Positions 7,937-15,880 of a stretch of 16,138 nucleotides of DNA are shown here, in pieces. The position numbers and the translations under genes were made by a program. Under the pieces are notes generated by a model that saw only the letters and a program-made list of their open reading frames with translations, was not told the DNA's origin and made no database searches. The stretch spans positions 1 to 16,138 of the forward strand of contig JBDSOC010000100.1 of assembly GCA_039915085.1 (NCBI GenBank), written 5' to 3'. The first letter of the stretch is position 1; each line of letters begins with the position of its first letter. Origin of the DNA: JACMLD01 sp039915085 (GTDB taxonomy: Bacteria > Bacteroidota > Bacteroidia > Chitinophagales > Chitinophagaceae).

Positions 7937-9136
7937 ATGATGCCATTCTCACCGGAAAGACTAGCCTTGTTAATAGAGGCTTATTGCAGCCGTAAAACTA
8001 CCGAAACGGAAGAACAGGAACTCTTTGCCCTGATCAGGGAAAATGATTTGGCTGAACAGCCTGTTCACAAACATATCCAGCATCTTATTGAGCAATTTAA
8101 TACAAGAGAGCTTATTCCGGCAGTGAACTGGGAACATGTTTACCAGCAAATACAGGAAAAAGCTATGGCTGAAGAAGATATTCTTACCACCCGCCGCCGT
8201 ATACCCTGGTTCCGTATATCTTCTGCAGCCGCTGTTATCCTGTTACTGGGTATATGCGCATTTTATTATTTGCAACCTATTTCCCAAAGAAATATAGTTA
8301 TAAAAAAAGCAGTTCAGGAAGTCCAAAATGATATACAACCAGGTACGTCAGGTGCTATTCTTACACTTTCCAATGGCAAACAAATTGTACTTGACAGTAC
8401 AGGCAGTAATACATTATTAACCCAGGGAAACACCCAATTGCTGAACCAGCAGGGGCGTTTGAGCTATAATAATAATGATGCAGCAACAGGTGGTCCGGCA
8501 GTAGTTTACAATACCATGACTACTACAAAAGGGAAACAATACCAGTTGCAACTTTCAGATGGCAGTAAAATATGGCTGAATGCCGCATCATCTGTTACTT
8601 ATCCAACGGCTTTTACCGGTGATGAAAGAAAAATCAGCATTACAGGTGAAGCCTATTTTGAAATAGCGCATGATGCAAAAAAACCGTTTACTGTAAGTAC
8701 CAATGGAATGGAAGTACAGGTACTGGGAACGCATTTTAACATAAATGCCTATGATGATGAAGAGAATACAAGCACCACCCTTCTTGAAGGAAGTGTAAAA
8801 ATAAAAAACCGGCATACTGCGTCTTTACTTAGACCCGGACAGCAATTACAGTTAAACAGGGAAGGAAAAATAAAATTGGTAACCGATGCAGATGCGCAGG
8901 AAGCAGTTGCCTGGAAAGATGGTTTATTTATTATGAAAAAAGCAGGTATTGCAAGTATTATGCGGCAATTGGCAAGATGGTATGATGTTGAAGTATCATA
9001 CAGCGATGGCATACCACCAGGACGTATTTCAGGTGATATACCCCGCAATATGAATTTATCGAAGGTGCTGGAAGTAATGGAATTAAGCGGCGTACATTTT
9101 ACCATCAATGGAAAAAAAGTAGAAGTAAAACCGTAG
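7937..9136 (+). CDS. FecR-family anti-sigma factor with C-terminal DUF4974
   Basis: The 399-residue protein has an N-terminal cytoplasmic domain of about 90 residues that should hold the sigma factor. One membrane helix follows (about 94-112, SSAAAVILLLGICAFYYL). The periplasmic FecR domain is at about 193-291, with LSDGSKIWLNAASSVTYP and GEAYFEIAHDAKKPF, and ends in TTLLEGSVKI. A DUF4974 domain covers about 328-397, with GLFIMKKAGIASIMRQLARWY and ISGDIPRNMNLSKVLEVM. In the FecI/FecR system the periplasmic end touches the STN domain of the outer-membrane transporter and releases the sigma factor when substrate is bound. The next gene supplies exactly such an STN domain. Start at 7937 or the adjoining ATG at 7940. 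The 180-bp gap to the sigma gene shows no clear promoter, so co-transcription is likely but not shown. Confidence 0.95.
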   Translation: MMPFSPERLALLIEAYCSRKTTETEEQELFALIRENDLAEQPVHKHIQHLIEQFNTRELIPAVNWEHVYQQIQEKAMAEEDILTTRRRIPWFRISSAAAVILLLGICAFYYLQPISQRNIVIKKAVQEVQNDIQPGTSGAILTLSNGKQIVLDSTGSNTLLTQGNTQLLNQQGRLSYNNNDAATGGPAVVYNTMTTTKGKQYQLQLSDGSKIWLNAASSVTYPTAFTGDERKISITGEAYFEIAHDAKKPFTVSTNGMEVQVLGTHFNINAYDDEENTSTTLLEGSVKIKNRHTASLLRPGQQLQLNREGKIKLVTDADAQEAVAWKDGLFIMKKAGIASIMRQLARWYDVEVSYSDGIPPGRISGDIPRNMNLSKVLEVMELSGVHFTINGKKVEVKP

Positions 9137-9198
9137 GTGCAGGGTTTATCTCTGCCCTGGCAAGTATAAACCTTACCCCAATAAATAAGTTAACCCAC

Positions 9199-9229
9199 AA
9201 AAAAAGCCGGAGTGTTGGAGCACCCCGGC
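9199..9229. promoter_or_regulatory. GC-rich hairpin with A-run upstream of the FecR-controlled susC
   Basis: A run of seven A (9199-9205) is followed by GCCGG-A-GTG-TTGGAG-CAC-C-CCGGC (9206-9229): five pairs, one mismatch, three pairs and a six-base loop. It ends 70 bases before the susC ATG at 9300. No T-run follows on the plus strand, so it does not look like a terminator for fecR. On the minus strand it is a stem followed by T7, i.e. it has the shape of an intrinsic terminator, yet no minus-strand gene leads into it. If the susC promoter lies upstream, it would be a leader stem-loop. Confidence 0.45.
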
Positions 9230-9299
9230 GGTATCAGGTTAATTCATTATACAATCGTTCGACGGACTGTTTATTGTTAAACCTAAACAAAACAAAGTT

Positions 9300-12200
9300 A
9301 TGCATTTCAGAGCTCTTTGTAACCTGCCCGGTATGCTCAAAATCAAACCCGGGCAACTAACCAAAACGCTGTTAATTATGAAGTTTACAGCAATTATTTT
9401 ACTGGCAGCCTGCATGAATGTAAGTGCCAGAAGCTATGCGCAGCTTATTACTATTTCAGCAAAAAATACGCCACTGGAGCAGGTGCTGAAAAAGATAAAA
9501 GACCAAAGTGGCTACCACATGGTATACCGCGAGGAATGGATGGCCGCAGCCAACAATGTAACTGTTTTTTTAAAACAGGTTTCGTTGCAGGAAGCATTGA
9601 ATGAATGTTTCCGAAACCAGCCATTTGATTACTCCCTGGTAGAAAAAACAATTGTGCTGAAAGAAAAACCAGTCGTTAAAAAAGACATCCCGGTTTTCGC
9701 AGCTCCCTTACTGGTAGAAATAACAGGAAGAATAACAGACACGGATGATCAGCCGTTGCAGGGTGTAAGCATCAATGTAAAGGGTACCAAACAAGGTACT
9801 GTTACCGGTGCAGACGGGAACTTCTCACTAAATGCGCCTTCAAACAGTACGCTTATTATTTCATTTATTGGCTTTACCGCGCAGGAAATAACGGCGGGCA
9901 GCCAGGCAATCAATATTAAGCTGGTAAGAGAAACGCTTTCTCTGAACACCGTTGTTGTTACGGCATTGGGTATTAAGAAAGACCAGAAATCCCTCACTTA
10001 TGCAGTAACACAGGTTGGCGGTGACGATGTTAACAAAGCAAAAGAAATTAACCTGGGCAACGCGCTTACCGGGAGAGTTGCCGGTGTAAATGCCACCAGC
10101 ACAGCAACAGGGCCCGCTGGCTCAAGCCGGGTAATTATCAGGGGTAACGGATCGCTGAACGGCGACAACCAGCCTTTGTATGTAGTAAACGGTATACCTA
10201 TTAATAATTCAAACCAGGGTGCGGCCGGCACTTTTGGTGGTATCGATCGTGGCGATGGGTTAATAAGCATCAACCCCGATGATATTGAAAGCATGTCTGT
10301 GCTCAAAGGCGGAACGGCTGCTGCGCTATACGGTTCCCGCGCTGCCAATGGTGTTATCCTTATCACTACCAAATCCGGGCGTGCGCAGAAAGGCCTTGGC
10401 GTTGAATACAACGGAACCTATACATGGGAAACACCCCGTCAATTATACGACTGGCAATATGAGTATGGTTCAGGTTCAAGGGGTCTTGCACCCACCAGTA
10501 AAGCAGATGCTGTGGCCAACGGAAGAATGTCCTGGGGCGCTAAACTGGATGGTTCTTCCGTGATACAACCGGATGGCATCGCCAGGCCCTATTCGGCGCA
10601 AAAAGATAACCTGAAAAACTTCTATAACACAGGAAAAACTTTTGCCAATACCTTATCATTTTACGGTGGTAGTGATGCGGTCAACTTTCGTTTCTCCGCA
10701 TCCAACCTGGATAACAAAGGTATTGTTCCCAATAATTCACTCAACAGGAAAACGTTTAACCTGAGTGTAAATGGAAACTTGAAAAAGAAGCTGGTGTTTG
10801 AAGGAAATTTGCAGTATAATATTGAGAATACAGACAACCGCACTTTTGTGGCAGATTTTCAGAAAAACCCCAATGCAGGTGCTCAACTTACCGGCACCAA
10901 TATAGATGTACGCATACTTAAACCAGGCTACGACGCCAACAATTATGAAGTATTGTGGAACGATTATATCTATGCCACCAATCCTTATTTTGCGGTAAAT
11001 AGAATTACCAACAGCGATACCCGAAACAGGTTAATTGGTTCTTTCAGTGCAAGGTATAATATCACCGAATGGTTATATGCCAGGGTACGTTTCGGTATTG
11101 ACAGGTTCAATCTTAAAGGGGTCAATATTGAACCCACGGGCCTCGCCTTTAATAACCGTGGAAGCATGACCAGCGATCAGAACCTGAGTGAAGAATATAA
11201 TGTTGAGGGTCTTATCGGTGCCAATAAAACATTTAATAAATTTTCAGTCAATGCGCTGGTGGGTGGCAACCAGATGAAAAACACGTACGATGGTGTAAAC
11301 CTGAGCAGTGGGTTCTTCAATGTGCCATTCCAATATTTTGTTGGTAACGGCAGCCAGCAACAATTTACACAGACCTACAGGCAGTTTGCCATCAACTCAA
11401 TTTTTGCGTCAGCAGATATCGGGTACAACGACCTTTTATATCTTACAATGACTGCCCGCCGCGATTGGTTTTCTACGCTTGACGTGGCTGACAACAGCCT
11501 GCTTTATCCATCTGTTGGGTTAAGTTTTCTGTTCTCCAATGCATTGGGTAACAAACCAGCATGGCTGAGCTATGGAAAGTTACGTGCTTCATGGGCCCAG
11601 GTAGGCGGTGGCGCACCGAATCCATATGCCATTGATCTTACTTACCAGAACCAGGCGCAGTTATCAGGTACGGGAGCAACCCTTCAGAATATTGTAGGAA
11701 CAACCATTCCCAACAAACTGAAACCTTACACCTCCACCACCAGTGAAGCAGGCATCGAAACACGTTTGTTTAAAAACCGCATTGGCGTAGATCTTACCGT
11801 GTATGACAGAACAACCACCAATGATATCGTAAATGCTTCGGTTCCCTGGACTTCCGGTTACAATGCTGTTGCACTGAACGTGGGCAAGATTAAAAATAAG
11901 GGTATTGAATTATTGTTAACCGGCACACCGGTTAAAGGAAAAGATAAAAGCCTTAATTGGGATATTAGTTTTAACATGGCTTACAACAAAAATGAAGTCG
12001 TATACATTGGTGAAGGCATCAGCTCTATCACTTTCGGACAGAGTGAAAACACCAACAGAACACGTACAGAAAATGGCTGGATATATCATTTCCAGGGTAT
12101 GCCGTTTGGAATGATCGCAGGCAACCGGATGAAAACTGACGCCAAAGGAAACATTGTATACAATAGCGCAAATGGTATTCCGTTGCAAAGCTCATTGGTT

Positions 12201-12740
12201 CCCCTGGGTAAAGGTGTACCACCATTAACAGCTGGTATCAGCAATAATTTCTCTTATAAAAATTTCAATTTTGGTTTCCTGATAGATGGAAAATTTGGCG
12301 CCCAGGTATATTCTGCTACCAATGCCTACGGAACACAATTTGGTGTTGACAAGCGTACTGTTGAAAATGGCGTAAGGGAAAATGGTGTAAATGTTTCAGG
12401 TGTTGACCAGAATGGCAATCCGTATGCTGCCACCATTAATGCGCAAACCTATTACCAGGGTATCTGGAACACCATTACGGATCAGTTTATTACCGACGCA
12501 GATTTTATTAAACTGCGCCAGGTAATCATCGGTTATACTTTACCAAAATCAATATTAGGAAAAACACCAGTACAGTCAGTAAGTATTTCTCTTGTAGCAC
12601 GCAACCTTGCACTGCTGTATAACACAGCCAGGAACATTGATCCTGAATCAAGCTACAGCAATGGTAATTCACAGGGACTGGAAAACTTTGGCCTGCCTAC
12701 TGCACGCAGTTACGGCCTTAACCTGCTGGTAAGATTCTAA
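9300..12740 (+). CDS. SusC/RagA-type TonB-dependent transporter with N-terminal STN signalling domain
   Basis: The 1146-residue protein has a long n-region followed by the signal core MKFTAIILLAACMNVSARSYAQ (27-48). An STN domain (about 49-120) shows TISAKNTPLEQVLKKIKDQS and SLQEALNECF. Then come a carboxypeptidase-regulatory-like domain (about 138-210, GRITDTDDQPLQGVSINVKG), the linker LNTVVVTALGIKK (215-227), a plug (about 228-357, GSSRVIIRG, VVNGIPI, SVLKGGTAAALYGSRAANG) and a barrel ending in LLVRF. Function: energised import of a SusD-presented ligand plus signalling to the FecR protein encoded just upstream. The ATG at 9300 is kept because long pre-signal extensions are usual in this class; 9378 (methionine 27) is the alternative. 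The SusD gene starts 41 bases after its stop. It is clearly paralogous to the SusC at 940-4059, which lacks the STN domain. Confidence 0.96.
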   Translation: MHFRALCNLPGMLKIKPGQLTKTLLIMKFTAIILLAACMNVSARSYAQLITISAKNTPLEQVLKKIKDQSGYHMVYREEWMAAANNVTVFLKQVSLQEALNECFRNQPFDYSLVEKTIVLKEKPVVKKDIPVFAAPLLVEITGRITDTDDQPLQGVSINVKGTKQGTVTGADGNFSLNAPSNSTLIISFIGFTAQEITAGSQAINIKLVRETLSLNTVVVTALGIKKDQKSLTYAVTQVGGDDVNKAKEINLGNALTGRVAGVNATSTATGPAGSSRVIIRGNGSLNGDNQPLYVVNGIPINNSNQGAAGTFGGIDRGDGLISINPDDIESMSVLKGGTAAALYGSRAANGVILITTKSGRAQKGLGVEYNGTYTWETPRQLYDWQYEYGSGSRGLAPTSKADAVANGRMSWGAKLDGSSVIQPDGIARPYSAQKDNLKNFYNTGKTFANTLSFYGGSDAVNFRFSASNLDNKGIVPNNSLNRKTFNLSVNGNLKKKLVFEGNLQYNIENTDNRTFVADFQKNPNAGAQLTGTNIDVRILKPGYDANNYEVLWNDYIYATNPYFAVNRITNSDTRNRLIGSFSARYNITEWLYARVRFGIDRFNLKGVNIEPTGLAFNNRGSMTSDQNLSEEYNVEGLIGANKTFNKFSVNALVGGNQMKNTYDGVNLSSGFFNVPFQYFVGNGSQQQFTQTYRQFAINSIFASADIGYNDLLYLTMTARRDWFSTLDVADNSLLYPSVGLSFLFSNALGNKPAWLSYGKLRASWAQVGGGAPNPYAIDLTYQNQAQLSGTGATLQNIVGTTIPNKLKPYTSTTSEAGIETRLFKNRIGVDLTVYDRTTTNDIVNASVPWTSGYNAVALNVGKIKNKGIELLLTGTPVKGKDKSLNWDISFNMAYNKNEVVYIGEGISSITFGQSENTNRTRTENGWIYHFQGMPFGMIAGNRMKTDAKGNIVYNSANGIPLQSSLVPLGKGVPPLTAGISNNFSYKNFNFGFLIDGKFGAQVYSATNAYGTQFGVDKRTVENGVRENGVNVSGVDQNGNPYAATINAQTYYQGIWNTITDQFITDADFIKLRQVIIGYTLPKSILGKTPVQSVSISLVARNLALLYNTARNIDPESSYSNGNSQGLENFGLPTARSYGLNLLVRF

Positions 12741-12781
12741 ATGATATTAAATTGAAATTATTATCGTTAAAATAAAATTAT

Positions 12782-14404
12782 ATGAGTTATATAAAACAAT
12801 ATTTGATAACCAGGGTACTGCTGACAGGTATGCTTTTTTTAGGAGCACTCGTTATAAGTTCCTGCGATAAGGGGTTTGAAAGCATGAACACTAACCCCAA
12901 TGCCTACACTGAACCCGTGCTGGGAAATCTTTTTACCATGAGCCAGGTAAGAACTGCTGGTGTTGGCACCGCAGACCGCAACCGTGTAAGTATTAAATAT
13001 TTTGCAGGTACCAACCAGTATATGGCATCATTGGGTACCAACTGGTCAGGCGACAAAAATTTTGAGAATGGCCAGTTTGGCGATCTTTTTGAAACCATCT
13101 ATCCCATCCACCTGAAAGAGCTGGCGCAAATGCTTGATCTTACAAAAGACAAACCTGAGCTGATTAATTATTATGCCATGGGCAGTATATTCCGTGTATT
13201 TATATTGCACCGCGCAACAGATGTTTACGGAGACGTTCCTTACACGGATGCCGGCAAGGGCTATACCGATGCCATTTTTAAACCGAAGTACGACAAGCAG
13301 GCAGATATCTATCCAAAAATGCTGGCTGAACTGGAAACTGCCATTAAACAGCTTGATGCGTCAAAAGCAAATCTGGGATCTTCGGACATTATGTACGGTG
13401 GCAGTATACCTAAATGGAAAACTTTCGGTTACTCATTGATGTTACGTTTGGGTATGCGCCTCAGCAATGCGGATGCTGTCAAATCAAAAGAATGGGTACA
13501 AAAAGCTATTGCAGGAGGTGTAATGAAAAGCAATGATGATATAGCTTATGTTAAGCATACAACAGGTTCTACCAATTCTGAAAACAGGGATGCAGCTGAA
13601 TTAAAACGCGAAAGCTTTCCGGAGTCGAACCAGGGAAAAGGCCTGGTAAAATTGAGTAAAACACTGGTAGATATGCTGCAGGCCAAAAACGATCCAAGAA
13701 TTCCTTTTTATTGCACTTTGTGGGACGGAAATATCCTGGGCCAGCAAAATGCGAAACTGCCCGCATCTACCAACCCTGCTTTGCAAAAAGGATTGCCCAA
13801 TGGATATGATGCATCTACTATTAAAACAATTATGCCGGCATGGAGCAATGATCAGCTGGTATCTTATTCTGAACCCAATACCGGCACTATTGCCAGTTTA
13901 ACCGCCCCTACTGTACTTCAGAGTTATGCTGAAGTAGAGTTCCTGCTGGCAGAAGCATCGGCCCGCGGATGGGATGCATCTTCCGCTGCAACACATTATG
14001 AAAGTGGTATCAATGCATCAATGAAAATGGTGAGCTTTTTTCCAACGCCGGTTTTGTTCGGCTCTCCGGCAGCTTTTTCTATTCCGCAAAGCACCATTGA
14101 TGCATATGTAGCAGCTAACCCGGTAGGCGCTGGTCTTACCCAGCAGATGGGGCAGATACACACACAATTTTACCTGGCGCTGTTCATGCTGTACGATAAT
14201 TTTGAATCTTTCGCAAACATCCGCCGTACGGGCATTCCCGCATTGGTTCCACCCAATTATCCCGGTAATTTTACAGGCGGTAAAATGCTGTTACGTTTAA
14301 AGTACCCGGTTAGTGAAGCAGCGCTTAATAAAGAAAATTATGATGCTGCCATCGCCAGCCAGGGCCCTGATTTATATACCACACCTGTTTGGTGGGATAA
14401 ATAA
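12782..14404 (+). CDS. SusD/RagB-like outer-membrane lipoprotein (SusD-like_2 type)
   Basis: The complete 540-residue partner of the preceding SusC. The lipoprotein signal has a hydrophobic core at about 11-25 and a VISSC lipobox with the cysteine at 28, followed by DKGFES, whose acidic residues fit surface exposure. The tetratricopeptide-like SusD fold is indicated by ATDVYGDVPYTDAGKGY, FKPKYDKQADIYPKMLAEL, YGGSIPKWKTFGYSLMLRLGMRL, a mid-region QSYAEVEFLLAEASARGW and a late NIRRTGIPALVPPNYPG block. It should bind the ligand at the surface above the barrel. The N-terminal half aligns by eye with the truncated SusD at the left edge, so both pairs belong to one subfamily and may take related ligands. 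It is co-transcribed with susC, and expression is probably raised by the adjacent sigma/FecR pair. Confidence 0.95.
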   Translation: MSYIKQYLITRVLLTGMLFLGALVISSCDKGFESMNTNPNAYTEPVLGNLFTMSQVRTAGVGTADRNRVSIKYFAGTNQYMASLGTNWSGDKNFENGQFGDLFETIYPIHLKELAQMLDLTKDKPELINYYAMGSIFRVFILHRATDVYGDVPYTDAGKGYTDAIFKPKYDKQADIYPKMLAELETAIKQLDASKANLGSSDIMYGGSIPKWKTFGYSLMLRLGMRLSNADAVKSKEWVQKAIAGGVMKSNDDIAYVKHTTGSTNSENRDAAELKRESFPESNQGKGLVKLSKTLVDMLQAKNDPRIPFYCTLWDGNILGQQNAKLPASTNPALQKGLPNGYDASTIKTIMPAWSNDQLVSYSEPNTGTIASLTAPTVLQSYAEVEFLLAEASARGWDASSAATHYESGINASMKMVSFFPTPVLFGSPAAFSIPQSTIDAYVAANPVGAGLTQQMGQIHTQFYLALFMLYDNFESFANIRRTGIPALVPPNYPGNFTGGKMLLRLKYPVSEAALNKENYDAAIASQGPDLYTTPVWWDK

Positions 14405-14429
14405 AGTACAGCCCGGAAAAAATCCCCAC

Positions 14430-14489
14430 AGCGGTAAACGAGGCTTAGACTTTTCTCATTTGCCTCTGTGAATTACTTCCCTTGCCGCT
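14430..14489 (+). other. Possible two-level stem structure between susD and the dehydratase gene
   Basis: AGCGGTAA (14430-14437) can pair with TTGCCGCT (14482-14489) over eight bases with one G-U pair. Inside it GAGGC (14440-14444) can pair with GCCTC (14462-14466). The internal loops are large and uneven (2 versus 15 bases), and no T-run follows. It could be an RNA processing or attenuation element between the SusCD genes and the enzyme genes, or chance pairing. Confidence 0.25.
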
Positions 14490-14553
14490 CTGATAAAAAA
14501 TAAAACCTGGAGGTGAAAACAAATACAGCCCGACAATATTAAAAATAAAACGT

Positions 14554-15681
14554 ATGCAAAACAACCGCAGGGATTTTATCAAAAAAAGCGCCTCACTGGC
14601 AGCAGCAGCTTCCATAGCCAGTATTGGTTCAGTCATTGCAAATTTAAATAAAAAGTCACCGGAGCATATAGCCGCGCTGGCAAAAGATGGGGGAATGGAA
14701 TTTTCACTTTCCATTCCCAATTTTGAATCTCCACGGATAGCGCTGGCAAAACAGATGTCGGTGTTTGGTGCTGTAAACAGTCCGCGGAACACCGGCGATT
14801 TAAAACCATGGGAGCCTAAAGCAATTATGGCGGTAAAAGAAGGATGGGATAAATTGGGAATGAAATGGAATGTAGTAGAAGGACCGCCAGCATTGGGTGA
14901 ACAAACTAAACTGGGCCTTGCAGGAAGAGACGAAGAGATTGCCAACTTTATAACGTTTATGAAAAACCTGAAACAATATGGTAAGGTGGATACCATTTGC
15001 TATAACTGGATGCCCGTAGTGAGCTGGTTCAGAAGTAAAATGGATACGCCGGGCCGTGGCGGTGCGCTGATGACTTCTTTTGACTACGAAGACGTAAAAA
15101 ATTTACCTGATACTGAATATGGAAAAGTTTCAAAGCAAGCACTTTGGAAAAACCTTGAATATTTTTTGAAAGCAGTGGTTCCCGAAGCAGAAAAAATTGG
15201 AATGAACCTTTCTCTTCACCCCGATGACCCTCAGGTAGATAGTCTGAAAGGGATATCGCGTATTATGACAAATGTTGAAAACTTTGATCGCATGCTGAAC
15301 ATAGTACCCAGTAAATACAGTGGGTTAACCATGTGCCAGGGCAATTTTTCGCTGATGGGTGCAGACATACCATCTTTAGTAAAAAGATGGGGTAAGGCAG
15401 GTAAAATTAATTATGTCCATTTCAGAAATGTCCGGGATCTTAGTGGTAAGAAACCCAGCACTAAATTTACCGAAACATTTCATGATGAAGGACAGATTGA
15501 TATGTATGCGGCAATGAAAGCTTACTACGATATTGGTTACAAAGGAGCTATCCGGCCTGATCACGTACCTACCATGGCAGGAGACAGTAATGAAAGACCA
15601 GGTTATAGTACCATAGGAACTTTGTTTGCTTTGGGTTATATGCGTGGTCTGATTGAATCAATAAATAAGTCTAAAGTTTAA
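14554..15681 (+). CDS. uxuA: Mannonate dehydratase (UxuA)-family protein with twin-arginine signal, exported
   Basis: The 375-residue protein starts with a twin-arginine (Tat) signal: NNRRDFIKK at 3-11, then the hydrophobic stretch SLAAAASIASIGSVIA (14-29). The body shows UxuA hallmarks in order: CYNWMPVVSWFR (149-160), LHPDDP (221-226), MCQGN (260-264), VHFRNV (288-293), FHDEGQIDMY (309-318) and RPDHVPTMAGD (334-344), then RPGYSTIGTLFALGYMRGL. H222, C261, H289 and D336 fit the metal ligands of the family. UxuA dehydrates D-mannonate to 2-keto-3-deoxy-D-gluconate in glucuronate breakdown. Normal UxuA is cytoplasmic, so Tat export of a folded, metal-loaded enzyme to the periplasm is the odd point; the true substrate may be a related aldonic or uronic compound. 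A second paralogue follows 199 bp later. It lies 149 bp after susD on the same strand, possibly in one transcript. Confidence 0.88.
   Translation: MQNNRRDFIKKSASLAAAASIASIGSVIANLNKKSPEHIAALAKDGGMEFSLSIPNFESPRIALAKQMSVFGAVNSPRNTGDLKPWEPKAIMAVKEGWDKLGMKWNVVEGPPALGEQTKLGLAGRDEEIANFITFMKNLKQYGKVDTICYNWMPVVSWFRSKMDTPGRGGALMTSFDYEDVKNLPDTEYGKVSKQALWKNLEYFLKAVVPEAEKIGMNLSLHPDDPQVDSLKGISRIMTNVENFDRMLNIVPSKYSGLTMCQGNFSLMGADIPSLVKRWGKAGKINYVHFRNVRDLSGKKPSTKFTETFHDEGQIDMYAAMKAYYDIGYKGAIRPDHVPTMAGDSNERPGYSTIGTLFALGYMRGLIESINKSKV
14563..14592 (+). repeat. 30-base direct repeat, copy 1 (Tat signal coding region)
   Basis: These bases, which code for the NRRDFIKKSA part of the Tat signal, recur identically at 15896-15925 in the next gene. 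Sequence on both sides has diverged. It marks the two genes as tandem duplicates. Confidence 0.85.
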
Positions 15682-15880
15682 TGGTTTAAAGACACAGACA
15701 ACTTTTAATATTATACTATTAAATTTTAAAACCGGTTAACCGCATCCAAATAAAGTATAATGATTAGATAAAAGGTTAATAGTTTGCGAATCTTATAATC
15801 GCTAAGATGTACCTGCTACAACCTATTTATTAAAGAACATCAACCGCTAAAGAAATAATATTCTGCAACGATTTAAACAA
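15682..15880. other. 199-bp gap between the two dehydratase paralogues
   Basis: AT-rich, with no open frame of note. It contains the small palindrome GGTTAACC (15734-15741) and a weak stem ATCTTA/TAAGAT (15790-15795 with 15803-15808, 7-base loop). No TAnnTTTG promoter element was found, so whether the second gene has its own promoter is open. Confidence 0.4.

Noticed and set aside
9140..9159. CAGGG/CCCTG pairing right after fecR as a terminator
   Set aside because: Only five pairs with a 10-base loop and no T-run after it.
9998..10411. 137-codon minus-strand frame
   Set aside because: Antisense shadow of the SusC plug domain; a proline- and serine-rich composition like this is typical of reverse translations.
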